Shown here piece by piece: positions 25,822 through 35,400 of a DNA stretch of 64,000 nucleotides (position 1 is the first letter of the stretch; each line of letters starts with the position of its first letter). A program made the translations under genes and the position numbers. Location of the stretch: the NCBI GenBank assembly GCA_963759095.1, contig CAVWYF010000016.1:62001-126000 (forward strand). Reading direction: 5' to 3'. The notes under the pieces were generated by a model. The model was not told where the DNA came from, made no database searches, and saw only the letters and a program-made list of their open reading frames with translations. The DNA is from Anderseniella sp963759095 (GTDB taxonomy: Bacteria; Pseudomonadota; Alphaproteobacteria; Rhizobiales; Aestuariivirgaceae).

Positions 25822-25837
25822 CTGCCGGGCCCACCAC
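25822..25837. other. attR: distal attachment repeat of the island
   Basis: CTGCCGGGCCCACCAC repeats the tRNA 3' end (12717-12732) exactly, 13.1 kb away. The bases before it do not continue the tRNA, as expected for the distal end of a tRNA-targeted island. Confidence 0.8.
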
Positions 25838-26027
25838 TAACTCTTTGTTATAACATAATAATTTCGTATTTTTTACCCCTGATTTTGAAAGATGCACCGT
25901 GCATCACAAAACCTGTTCTTGCTACCTGTGGTTGTAAAAAATACATACTTATTTGGAATTCTTCGGTTTCCACATTCCGTGTAAATTTGGCGTATTTACC
26001 CCGTAAAATCAAAGACTTACAAATGCA

Positions 26028-26063
26028 CTGGTTGCATCTTCGAGTCGATTGTGTGCCACCACC
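26028..26063 (+). other. Second tRNA-3'-end-like remnant
   Basis: CTGGTTGCATCTTCGAGTC...GCCACCACC aligns without gaps to the last 36 bases of the tRNA at 12,655, 26 of 36 identical, including TGGTTGCA, TTCGAGTC and CCACCACC. The T-stem no longer pairs, so it is not a working tRNA. It may be an old attachment scar. Confidence 0.4.
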
Positions 26064-26291
26064 CTTATCTGTCTCTCTTCGTGTAATTGCAGGTCTGCCA
26101 AGAATACTCCGACATTCCGGCGGGTTAGTGGAGCCATTGTCGGAGCCTTCTGGCGGTGAGACTCGAAAGTGGGCCCCGAATGGCCGCAAATATTCGTCGC
26201 GTCTCTGTTGGCTTTTTCGACCACCAGAAGGTTGGAACCGTCTCGTCCAGTAAAACTGGTAACGGTAATTCCAATGTTTGGGGTAGGGGAA

Positions 26292-27989
26292 CTAGTTCGG
26301 CATCCTGAGAACCCGCCGCTGCTCATTCCAGCAGGCTGGTAGCTTGCCGATGCGTTTGAGTCGTTCGGCGGTGAGATCAATTGGCTGATTGCCGGTCAGG
26401 ATTGCCTTGATGATGTTGGGTGCCAGGAAGGCAAGGGGCAAGATGCGGCTGATCTCACTTGCGGGGATGTTGTAGAGTTCTGCTATGGCGTCTATCGAGG
26501 ATGCGTTTCCAGACGTAAGAAGGTCGCGCCATCGATGTGCATTGCGGATCGTCTCTACCAGCTTTAGATCAATGGTTGGGTTTGCGATCTCATTGCCAAC
26601 GATCAGCTTTGCCTCAACTCCACGCCGACGAAGTTGGAATGGCATGGTCAAGGTGACTTGATTTGAGGACGAGTTGCTAGCAATTGGCTCTAATTGATTC
26701 AACAGAACGGCGCTCAAAGAAGCTGGGCAGATGGTTATTGTCATCTGTCCTGGCCTGATATCAATCCTCCTGATGGCCATTCTTATGAGTGTTCGAATGT
26801 CTTCATTTGTATGATGCTCTGTCTGGTCTTGTAAGCGTTTTGCCGTTGCCAAGGCTTGTTCAAGTGTTGTGGCATCAGCAGTGTGAAGTAGAGTCAATTC
26901 AATGAGTTGGGTGTGATCACTCAGGCGTTGAGTCAATCCGTTGATCACCAGAGCCTCAAGTTCTGCGGCAGGAAGCCGCCACGCACCGAGATCCTTTCGC
27001 TTATCCTGCATTAGTCGGTGCGAGATGTAGAACCGGTATCGTTTTCCATGATTATTGGCATGGGTTGCCGAAAGGCGATCCCCTGTCTCGTCATACAGAA
27101 GACCAGCCAGCAGACTTGGGTGCTTTGCATTGGTTCCTGACGATCGAGCGGTCCTGTTTGCGGTCAGGAGAGCCTGAACATCAGCCCATAGTTCCTGATC
27201 AATGATTGCTTGATGCTGCCCCTCATAGCTTTCGCCTTTATGTGGCATCCTGCCAATGTAGATCGGATTCGAAAGAAGCAGATAGAGCGCGCCATGAGAG
27301 ATTGGACTGCCACCGACTGTACGACCGCACTTGTATGTCCTGACCTTGCTGACGACACCACGATGTTCGAGTTCTGTCTTCAGGTCCCGGACACCTTTGC
27401 ACTCGAGATAGAGGTGATAAATCAACCTGACAGTCTCGGCCTCCTGCTGATTGATGATGAGCTTGCGATCCTGCACGTCATAGCCGAGTGGGGCAGGGCC
27501 ACCCATCCACATGCCCTTCTTTTTGGATGCGGTGATCTTGTCGCGGATACGCTCGGCCGTCACTTCGCGCTCGAACTGAGCGAAGGACAGAAGCACATTT
27601 AGTGTGAGGCGTCCCATCGACGTCGTCGTGTTGAACTGTTGGGTGACTGATACGAATGAGACGTCGTGCTTGTCGAACAGTTCGACCATACGTGCGAAGT
27701 CCATCAATGCGCGAGTAAGCCGATCAATCTTGTAGACCACAACAATATCGATCTTTCCGTCGGCAATATCGTCAAGCAAGTCACGAAGGGCAGGGCGTTC
27801 CATCGTGGCACCGGAGATACCACCATCATCATAGTGTCGAGGGACAAGTTGCCAACCCAGTCCACCCTGCGAGAGGATATACGCTTCACAAGCTTCACGT
27901 TGCGCATCAAGGGAGTTGAAGTCTTGTTCCAGACCATCCTCGGTGGACTTGCGTGTGTAGACGGCACAGCGGTAATGCGTCTTTTTCAT
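26292..27989 (-). CDS. Large serine recombinase
   Basis: 565 aa. Resolvase domain at residues ~1-150: YTRKSTEDGLEQDFNSLDAQ with the catalytic Ser, VVYKIDRLTRALMDFARM and FAQFEREVTAERIRDKI; then the Recombinase domain (GPAPLGYDVQDRKL, YIGRMPHKGESYEGQHQAII) and a zinc-ribbon-like segment that lacks an obvious full Cys set. Its start overlaps the DUF2924 stop by 4 bp. It belongs to the recombinase-DUF2924-DUF3489 unit often found in alphaproteobacterial genomes. Confidence 0.92.
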   Translation of the reverse strand: MKKTHYRCAVYTRKSTEDGLEQDFNSLDAQREACEAYILSQGGLGWQLVPRHYDDGGISGATMERPALRDLLDDIADGKIDIVVVYKIDRLTRALMDFARMVELFDKHDVSFVSVTQQFNTTTSMGRLTLNVLLSFAQFEREVTAERIRDKITASKKKGMWMGGPAPLGYDVQDRKLIINQQEAETVRLIYHLYLECKGVRDLKTELEHRGVVSKVRTYKCGRTVGGSPISHGALYLLLSNPIYIGRMPHKGESYEGQHQAIIDQELWADVQALLTANRTARSSGTNAKHPSLLAGLLYDETGDRLSATHANNHGKRYRFYISHRLMQDKRKDLGAWRLPAAELEALVINGLTQRLSDHTQLIELTLLHTADATTLEQALATAKRLQDQTEHHTNEDIRTLIRMAIRRIDIRPGQMTITICPASLSAVLLNQLEPIASNSSSNQVTLTMPFQLRRRGVEAKLIVGNEIANPTIDLKLVETIRNAHRWRDLLTSGNASSIDAIAELYNIPASEISRILPLAFLAPNIIKAILTGNQPIDLTAERLKRIGKLPACWNEQRRVLRMPN

Positions 27990-28399
27990 AGGCCGAAGAA
28001 CCTCGGGCCAGACCAGTGGCTTCCAGTGATGGCCTTGGCAATGGAGCTGAGGGACCGATGTGTTTTGTCATTCCATCGGAAGCCTTCTGCCAGAACCTCC
28101 ACATGATGTGTTCGGCCATTCCATTCCCGGACCAGCCGGGTCCCCGGCTTGATGGATTGTCTGCCGGCCACTGATCCTGCATTTCCCTGTAGCAAGCGGT
28201 GCAGCTCGCGATCCGGTCCGCCAAACTTGTGGCATTGCAGATGCCAGGCAGCAGATAGCTCAAGGAGTCTGCGACTGACATTTTTGGGAGGGTCGTTGGC
28301 CCAATCCTTTGACCAGAGACTTAGCAACTCCGTTCTGGACATGCTGGCGATACTAAGCAAGCACTCATTCTGTTCTTCAGATGGTGGGAGAAGTTTCAT
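27986..28399 (-). CDS. DUF2924 family protein
   Basis: 137 aa. The KPGTRLVREWNGRTHHVEVL and GFRWNDKTHRSLSSIAKAITG blocks are typical DUF2924. The family is linked to serine recombinases and is presumed to assist them or regulate their element. Translationally coupled to the recombinase (ATGA) and 9 bp after DUF3489. Confidence 0.88.
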   Translation of the reverse strand: MKLLPPSEEQNECLLSIASMSRTELLSLWSKDWANDPPKNVSRRLLELSAAWHLQCHKFGGPDRELHRLLQGNAGSVAGRQSIKPGTRLVREWNGRTHHVEVLAEGFRWNDKTHRSLSSIAKAITGSHWSGPRFFGL

Positions 28400-28408
28400 G
28401 ACTGGGGG

Positions 28409-28687
28409 TCACGACTTCACAATGTGGTAACGCGTGATGCCTTTGGCATCCTTTCGCCTTGAAACCTCCAGGCCCAGCTTTCTGCAAACCGTTCCCGACA
28501 GGAAGCCCCTGACGCTGTGCGGCTGCCAATCGGTCAGCTTGCAGAGTTCGTCCACGCTGGCGCCGGCCTTGCGGTTCAGCGACCGCAATACCAGGTTGGT
28601 CTTACCGGCAGATGACTTGTTGGGTGCAGGTTTCTTAATTTGGTGAGTTTGCGGTTGATCGACGTTGGCTTCAGTTTGAGTGCTCAT
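28409..28687 (-). CDS. DUF3489 family protein
   Basis: 92 aa. The NRKAGASVDELCKLTDWQPH and HSVRGFLSGTVCRKLGLEV segments fit DUF3489, a small winged-helix-like domain. It is the first gene of the three-gene recombinase unit, so a DNA-binding regulatory role is likely. AGGAGG-like sequence precedes the start. Confidence 0.88.
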   Translation of the reverse strand: MSTQTEANVDQPQTHQIKKPAPNKSSAGKTNLVLRSLNRKAGASVDELCKLTDWQPHSVRGFLSGTVCRKLGLEVSRRKDAKGITRYHIVKS

Positions 28688-29260
28688 AACAACCTCCTGG
28701 GATGTGCATCGGTCGATCCGATGCTTCCATCACCGCAAGCCCGCGCTCGAGCGGGCGGTCGGAGGATGTCTGCAGCAATAACGATGTCGCTTGCCGAGCT
28801 GTGACAACCATGGATGCTTCGTTTGCCGTGGAAGTCCAGTCAATTCAGATTTGCCTATTCAATAGCGCCGCGACGGTGTTTGTCTCGCTGCGAGCGTCCG
28901 CAAGTACTTTGTGGATATGGGAATTTGCTGGTTCGCAAACACCAAATTGCTGCGCTGCGTTAAAAGGAAAGAAGGGCGGATTCCGGACTTTCGCTGCGAC
29001 CGCAGGCCAGTTATGCTGCGACACTGATAGCCGACATTCAGACGATTTCGAACGCGGGCTTCACTCTGCAGCGCCGCATGGCTCCTTAGAGCCCATAGTG
29101 GACAACTATCGCATTCAGCCTTTTGCTATCATTGGTGCGTTCTGCAGCCAATGGATGCCTGGAACCCAGGATTTAAACAATGGGCAAGCGGCATATGTTG
29201 GCAATCTAAAGTCTATCGACATTCGTGGGGGTCGGTTTAGGGCAGGACGTGTCTTTTCCG
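28688..29260. other. Intergenic stretch without a supported gene
   Basis: A 200-codon open frame (28702-29304, +) exists but has Ser/Cys-rich, low-complexity composition, no ribosome-binding site of note, no recognisable family, and overlaps the end of the aldolase gene. I regard the stretch as non-coding junction DNA between the recombinase unit and the aldolase gene. Confidence 0.45.
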
Positions 29261-30025
29261 TCAGGTGGCATAGTCCGCATCGCGTTTATCCAGCAATCGG
29301 ATAAGGCCAGCCCATTCGGTCTTTCCTTTGTAATTATAGTGCTCGGATGCAGCCATCTGGTCCTGATAGCGGGCAACTTTCTGCGGATCGATAAGATGTA
29401 ATTCCCGCCCCATGGATAGTGTCTTGATTTGTGCCGAACACGTCTGACGCAAGAAGTAGGCACGGAAAAAGGCGGCTGCTGCCGTTTCACCCAGTGCATA
29501 GTACCCATGGTTGCGACTGATCAGTATCTGGTTTTCGCCAAGCTGCTTTACGAAATGATCGCCAAAAGCCTCATCTTCCTCAAACTCATACTCGATATAG
29601 CCGGTGATGTTGCCCAGGTATACCGCCGGCTGGTTCAAAGGCATGATGCCATCTTCGATGGAGCCGACGGCCATCACTTCTTCCTCATGACCATGGACGA
29701 AGAAATTCGCCTCAGGTCGTGAACCAAATATCCATTTGCACAGGTTTTGCACGCCATCGTTGAGCCACGGCGCGTCTGGGTCAACAGGCTTTCCTCCAGC
29801 ATCAATCTTGATCATGTCGGAAGCACGCGCCTCTTCCCAGAACATGCCGTAGGGATGCACCAGATAATGATCTGGCTGGTCTGGCACGCGCGCGCAAACT
29901 GCTCCGTTGACCAGATCGGACATTCCATAATGTGCAACAATGCGAAACAAGGCGGCAAGTTCGACACGGGCCTGCCATTCGGCTTCTGTGCAGGTTGATT
30001 GGGTTAATTGAGGAATCGCATTCAT
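29261..30025 (-). CDS. Class II aldolase/adducin family protein
   Basis: 254 aa. The fold's metal site is visible: FFVHGHEEEVMAV (two His) and SRNHGYYALGETAAAAFFRA (third His with the conserved GETAAAA-type helix), and an early HYGMSDLVNGAVCARVP segment. Members are aldolases, epimerases or decarboxylases of sugar-like substrates; the exact reaction is not deducible. AAGGAAC lies upstream. It diverges from the carboxymuconolactone-decarboxylase-like gene, 232 bp away. Confidence 0.85.
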   Translation of the reverse strand: MNAIPQLTQSTCTEAEWQARVELAALFRIVAHYGMSDLVNGAVCARVPDQPDHYLVHPYGMFWEEARASDMIKIDAGGKPVDPDAPWLNDGVQNLCKWIFGSRPEANFFVHGHEEEVMAVGSIEDGIMPLNQPAVYLGNITGYIEYEFEEDEAFGDHFVKQLGENQILISRNHGYYALGETAAAAFFRAYFLRQTCSAQIKTLSMGRELHLIDPQKVARYQDQMAASEHYNYKGKTEWAGLIRLLDKRDADYAT

Positions 30026-30257
30026 TGATTGGTTCCTTATTGCTGGTCATTCTGGCTCTGAAATTGACGTTTTAGTGTGCGGATGCGGGAATAGAGATCA
30101 TCGCGGTCGGCGTAGATGCCTTCGATAAAGCGGGCACCACCCTTGGCATCATACCGGATGCGGTGGTGTCGTTCACAAGCCGAAAGCTTCGAGCCTTTCG
30201 ATATCGTTTAGCCTGTAAGCTGGTCATCATTCTCGCCATTACTGATAGGATTTTCCG

Positions 30258-30812
30258 ATGTCCACTGAATTCACACTCGATCCGGTTTCCGCTGCCGACT
30301 GGCCTGAATCGATCGAAGATATGCAGCAAAGTTTTGCTGGCGGCTTGAATGTCTACCGGACGATGGCGCATCACCCAGCATTGCTGAGAGCTTGGGCAAA
30401 CCTGCGCCAACATGTTGTCAACGACACCTCACTTGGAGAACAACGCAGTGAAGTCGTGATCTTGCGCACAGGTGTTCGGCTCAACTCAGGCTACGAATGG
30501 TCACAGCACGTTGCGCGCGCCCGTAGCCGCAGCCTTGATGATACGCGGATTTCTTCCCTACGCCGCTCCGTTGCCGACATGAACCCCAGTGATGCAGTTC
30601 TGGCACAAGCGGTCGACGAACTATTTGCTGATGCCGGTTTGTCTAATGAAACAGCCAAGGCTCTGGTCGGTCTTGTGGGCATTGAGGGTATGTTCGATCT
30701 AATGGCAACTGTGGGCTTCTACTCCACGCTTGGCTTCATCCTGAATACCGCCAAAACTCCTCTGGATTCGGACATCGCCGCGGACCTTGCCGAGGCGCCC
30801 TTGATTGACTAG
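30258..30812 (+). CDS. Carboxymuconolactone decarboxylase (AhpD-like) family protein
   Basis: 184 aa. EQRSEVVILRTGVRLNSGYEWSQH, with Glu, Tyr and His in the usual active-site spacing, is typical of carboxymuconolactone-decarboxylase-like proteins of the ~180-aa class that lack the AhpD CxxC. The C-terminal MFDLMATVGFYSTLGFILNT helix also fits. Substrate unknown. It diverges from the aldolase and may act in the same pathway. Confidence 0.82.
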   Translation: MSTEFTLDPVSAADWPESIEDMQQSFAGGLNVYRTMAHHPALLRAWANLRQHVVNDTSLGEQRSEVVILRTGVRLNSGYEWSQHVARARSRSLDDTRISSLRRSVADMNPSDAVLAQAVDELFADAGLSNETAKALVGLVGIEGMFDLMATVGFYSTLGFILNTAKTPLDSDIAADLAEAPLID

Positions 30813-31039
30813 TTGCCCGTTGGGGGAAGTTCTGCTGATAGTTTAGCGCCCAAACCGCTGATTGGCGGCTCAGGTCAAAAGCAACCGTCGGCAATCGTCT
30901 CGTCGTACGGCAGCTTTGTGCCAGGAGCAGACGTCTTGTTGTGCGTTCAATGGCAACTCAGATATACTGGTGAAAGCAAAAGCGGGGCCCAATGGTGTGC
31001 CCAAAGGACGGGGTACACGAACATGCAATTACAGGTTAT

Positions 31040-31291
31040 TGGTGCCGGATTTGCTGTATCACCAGCCAACCGTTTCTTGCCTGCCTCAAGGAACTCCTTT
31101 GACCAGCTGTAATACATCCCCTGGGCAATGCCTTCCTGACGGCACAACTCTGCGATGCTGTCTTCGCCGCGAAGTCCAGCAAGGACAATCCTGATCTTCT
31201 CTTCCGCTGAATAACGCTTCCGCGTCTGACGGCGTATGTCCTTGATGGTGCGCTCTGCACCATCCTGGTGCCGGTTTGTCTTTTGTCTCAT
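31040..31291 (-). pseudogene. Truncated IS3-family transposase OrfA
   Basis: The first ~80 residues (DIRRQTRKRYSAEEKIRIVL, GLRGEDSIAELCRQEGIAQG, EFLEAGKKRLAGDT) are a standard IS3-type OrfA helix-turn-helix. After AGDT the match stops and the frame reads on into unrelated sequence to 30947. No OrfB follows, so it is an insertion-sequence fragment. Confidence 0.85.
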
Positions 31292-31312
31292 CGTTCGCTC
31301 CTGTTCGGTGAC

Positions 31313-31437
31313 GATGAGCCAGAAACACTCTCTTATGCAATCAGCCTAAATGGTCCAATAGGCGCTGACGGGACACAATGATGAGCCAAAATCATTCCCT
31401 TAAGCAATTAATCCAAACTGTCCATTAGGCGCTGATG
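31313..31437. repeat. Tandem pair of IS-end-like sequences
   Basis: Two 58-bp direct copies, 31313-31370 and 31380-31437, each start GATGAGCCA and end TAGGCGCTGAyG, about 80% identical. They look like the upstream ends of two related IS3-type elements lying side by side, next to the OrfA fragment. Confidence 0.65.
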
Positions 31438-31439
31438 TC

Positions 31440-31703
31440 TTACAGGCCTGAAGATGTTCCAGAAGTTCCTTCTTCAGCACGCCACGCGCCGGTATCTACA
31501 GGCTCCGATCTATCGTCTCGTGTGACACTTGCTTGTGCGCTTCTCCCGGAAAGGTGCGTTTAAGCCTGCCAGCAACCTGTTCCGGTGACCATTTGCGGCG
31601 CAGCTTTACCGATACTGCGCGGCTCAAAGATGGGTGACAAGCCAGCTTGCATGTCTTGGGACGCAGGGCACGGTTCCATGCGGCCTGCCAATCAATCTGA
31701 TGG
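31440..31703 (-). pseudogene. IS30-family transposase fragment
   Basis: The reverse strand reads WQAAWNRALRPKTCKLACH, then KLRRKWSPEQVAGRLKRTFP and HKQVSHETI, then an in-frame TAG (31496-31498), then IPARGVLKKELLEHL. This is the middle of an IS30 transposase, lacking both ends. It abuts the phosphopantetheinyl transferase gene. Confidence 0.85.
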
Positions 31704-31716
31704 GACTGTCCGCTTT

Positions 31717-32412
31717 TTAATGCGTTCTAAAAAAGGCCGGGGTCCGATCGACTTCGACAACAAACGTCGTTACTATCTGACCGGCCAGATTGCCGTAATG
31801 GCCACGTCCATTGTTAATCCAGTCTGCCGAGTAAAGTGGTACCGATGCCCGCGCTACAAAGGTACGGGAGGCCTCGTCCAGTTCGATTTCGATATCCAGA
31901 AAATCGAAATATTCGCCGATGACCGGATTCACTGCCTTATAAGCTGACTCCTTGCAGCTCACAACCATCGCCAGGTGGCTACTGAGCTGTTTTTCATCTC
32001 GGGATCCGAACCGCTCAATCTCATTGTCGGTCATCACCTTCGACACAATATCGATAGGTCTGGCGACTTTCGGCTGTTCGATATCGAAACCCAACCCGAT
32101 TAGGCGGTCATCCCGGGTAACGGCAGCTCCGGCAATGTTTCGCGAATGGCTGATGCTGCCAATGATCCCATTTGGCCAGATGGGACGCCGCTCTGGTGAC
32201 CGGGCAACTGTTACCCCGTCGAGGCCCATCCGGGCCAACGCCTGCCGCGCTGCTTGCCGGCCAGCTGCGAATTCCCGGGCACGACTGGGCACAGCGTTCT
32301 CGATTTCCATCCTTTCGGAAGACGGGAGACGCGACGGATCCCCCTGGGATACCCAAACTGCGCTGGTGACGATGTCAAACTCTGGAAATACAACATACTC
32401 TTCAGCCAACAT
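31717..32412 (-). CDS. 4'-phosphopantetheinyl transferase
   Basis: 231 aa. The Sfp/EntD-type motifs are present: GSISHSRNIAGAAVTRDDR, GLGFDIEQPK with the Mg-binding Asp, and SCKESAYKAVNP with the catalytic Glu-Lys. It attaches the phosphopantetheine arm to carrier proteins. It lies 12 bp after the NRPS-like gene on the same strand, so its target is almost certainly Ser1473 of that protein. Confidence 0.92.
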   Translation of the reverse strand: MLAEEYVVFPEFDIVTSAVWVSQGDPSRLPSSERMEIENAVPSRAREFAAGRQAARQALARMGLDGVTVARSPERRPIWPNGIIGSISHSRNIAGAAVTRDDRLIGLGFDIEQPKVARPIDIVSKVMTDNEIERFGSRDEKQLSSHLAMVVSCKESAYKAVNPVIGEYFDFLDIEIELDEASRTFVARASVPLYSADWINNGRGHYGNLAGQIVTTFVVEVDRTPAFFRTH

Positions 32413-32424
32413 CGTTGCATGGCC

Positions 32425-35400
32425 TCAGGATTTGAGTCTGAAAAACCGACCGAAGGCACCGGCTTGACTCTTTTGCCCGGGTTGCGGGATAGACGCGCAG
32501 TCCTGGGCCAGTTGCTCAAGAGTGTTGGTCAGTATTTTGCGAGGATTCAGTCTGACACTCATCTGCCTCTCGATCGCGTCGATGGCCTGGATGGCAAGCA
32601 GGGAATGCCCACCGAGTTCAAAGAAGTTATCCGTCTTGCTAACAACCTCGACGTTCAGCAGGGATCCCCAAATCTTGGCCAGGGCACACTCGGTTTCAGT
32701 CGACGGTGGAACGGCGTCTGACCGCGCTTTGCGAGTGACCTGCGTCTGCTCAAGCTGCCGCCTGTCGAGTTTGCCGTTTGGCAGATAAGGCAAATGCGGA
32801 ACGGCCACGAAATGGGCAGGGATCATGAAATCCGGCAGGTGCACTTTCAGTTCGCCGAACAAGTCGTCGGCCAGGGTCTCATCGTTCGTGGAAACATAAA
32901 AGCCAACAATGATAGCATTCGGCGTATTGGCGTGCTGAACCACAGCCGCAGCCGCAACAACTGCAGGAAATTGTTGCATGCAGGCCTCGATCTCGCCAAG
33001 TTCGATGCGAAAACCTCTGACCTTGACCTGATTGTCGCTGCGTCCCAGGAATTCAAGCCGACCGTCCTCCATTAGCCGAGCCAGATCACCGGTCTTGTAG
33101 ACATTGACCGGTTGGCCGTCCACTCCGGACATTTCTATGAACCTAGCCTGGTTCAACGTGGGTTGTCCGAGGTAGCCACTGCTCACTCCCAGGCCTCCGA
33201 TTGCAAGTTCGCCAACTATTCCCGGAGGCACTATCGCTCCACGCGGGTCCACGACGTAGGCGGTCTGGTTAGCAAGCGGCGTGCCGATCAAATTTGCTTC
33301 GTCGGGGCTGGTGACGGCGCAAACCGACGACCAGATTGTTGTTTCGGTCGGGCCATACATGTTGAACAGCGGTGCCGACGTCACACCCTGCAGTTGATGA
33401 ACAAGTTCCTTTGACAATGGCTCGCCGCCAACCATGAGGCAGCTGAGATTGCCGAGAGCTGTCGCCGCCTCGGATTCGTGCAATATCATCGTTGCCCGAG
33501 ACGGCGTGCATTGCAGGTGGGTCACGCCATGTCGCACCATCGCCTGCGATACTGACAGGGTGTCCTGCTCATGAGCGTTGGATGCCACTCTGACTTCGCT
33601 CAGAAACGGCAGGTGCTTCATCACCGTACTCTCATCGATCCCGAAATCGATCAGGCAACCAATTTCGTCGACGCCCGCTTTTTTCAACGTATCGGCAAAC
33701 TCGACACACTTTTCGACGGAACCCAACAGACTGTTGTTGTTGTAATAGCGTTCAAACGCGAATTCGAGCAGACCATCGACATCCTGTGGATCGGCATGTG
33801 CAAAGAAATCGTCAATGGTGCGCGCACCTTCGGCGGAGAATTTTTGAAAAGTTGGAAACTGCCAGGCGGCATCCTTGATGAGTGCCAGTGCGCTTTTCAG
33901 ATAGTTTTTCATCGGTTCGCGGCAGATGCGCTTGGCATCCTGCTCGGACGCGGCAACGAAGGTATGAACCATCACGGTCACATGGCCATCACCTGGTCGA
34001 CCGCTGGCTCGCCATGCATCGCGATAAAGCTCGATTTTGGTGGTAACGTTGTCAATATCCTGTCCCAGGAGATGAGTGAGTATGTTGGCGCCGATCTCGC
34101 CGGCCTTGCGAAATGTCTCCGGATTGCCAGCCGCCGTAACCCAAATCGGAAGCTCTTGCTGAACAGGTCGGGGAAGCGATTTGACATCCACGGCGCCTTT
34201 TGGCCCGGTAAAGGTCACGCTGTCACCGCGCCACAAGGCGCGGACCTGCTCGATGGATTCAAACATCAGGTCCTTGGCATTGGCGAAATTTTCCGGCTTC
34301 AGAACAAAATCATTCGGGCTCCATCCCGATGCCATCGACAAACCTACGCGGCCACCCGACAGGTTATCGACAACCGACCATTCTTCTGCAACACGCACCG
34401 GATGATGGAGGGGAATGACACAGCTGCCAGCCCGGATCGCTACACGTTTGGTGGTGGCGGCAATTGCAGCACTGATCACAGAGGGGTTTGGATAGTAACC
34501 GCCAAAGGTGCCGAAGTGCCGTTCAGGGGTCCAGACGGCTTCAAAATGGTTTGTATCAGCGTATTGCGAGGCCTGCAGAACGAGATTGTATGGAGACCCT
34601 TCCAGTGGCGTGGTCTCCGCGACGTTCCAGAAAAACAGGCTGAAACCGATCGGCTGACCAGGCAGCTTTGTGCTCACGCCGTCAGCGTCTTCATCGTGAA
34701 GGACGACGGTAAACCCACGGCAAAGAGTCCAGAAGAGTTCAAGCACCGAAATATCGAAAGAGATACTGGTGGTTGCCAGCAATGTGCCGGCATCGGGTCC
34801 GATACGCTCATCTATGCCCACGAAGAAATTCTGGACATTCTCATGGCGAACCTGAACGCCTTTGGGCTTGCCGGTAGAGCCGGAAGTATAAATCACATAC
34901 ATCAAATCCGATGGCTCACCGGATGTAGGCAAAGTCACGTCTAGTCGAGGATTTGCCAACAGAGCCGAGCATTGGATCATTTGCACAGCATCGCTCGACC
35001 AGGCCGGCGCATGATCGACCACAATCATCTTGGGCCGGCAATCGCCGATCACGAATTGCAGACGGTTTGGCGGATAGTTGCGGTCGAGCGGCACATAGGC
35101 GGCGCCTGCCTTGATCACGCCCATCAGTACCGCAAGCAGTTCGGCGCTACGGCTCATCATCACGCCGACAAGGTCGCCGGGGGCAACACCGTTCGCCAAC
35201 AACGCGATGGCCACCTGATCGCTTTCCTGATCGAGTTCCTGGTATGTCAGCTGCGTGTCGCCGCATATCACCGCATTGCGATCCGGCGCAGCCTGCGCCT
35301 GTTTGCGGAACAAGGCATGCACGGTCTGCACATCAAAACTGGTTCGGGTGTCATTTATCCGCTTCAGCAGATCCCGGTCGTCATCCGTGAGCGTTGGGCA

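Noticed and set aside
26028..26063. Functional tRNA
   Set aside because: No D or anticodon arm and an unpaired T stem; at most a 3'-end remnant.
28702..29304. 200-aa open frame on the + strand
   Set aside because: Composition is not protein-like, no family is recognisable, and it overlaps the aldolase gene.
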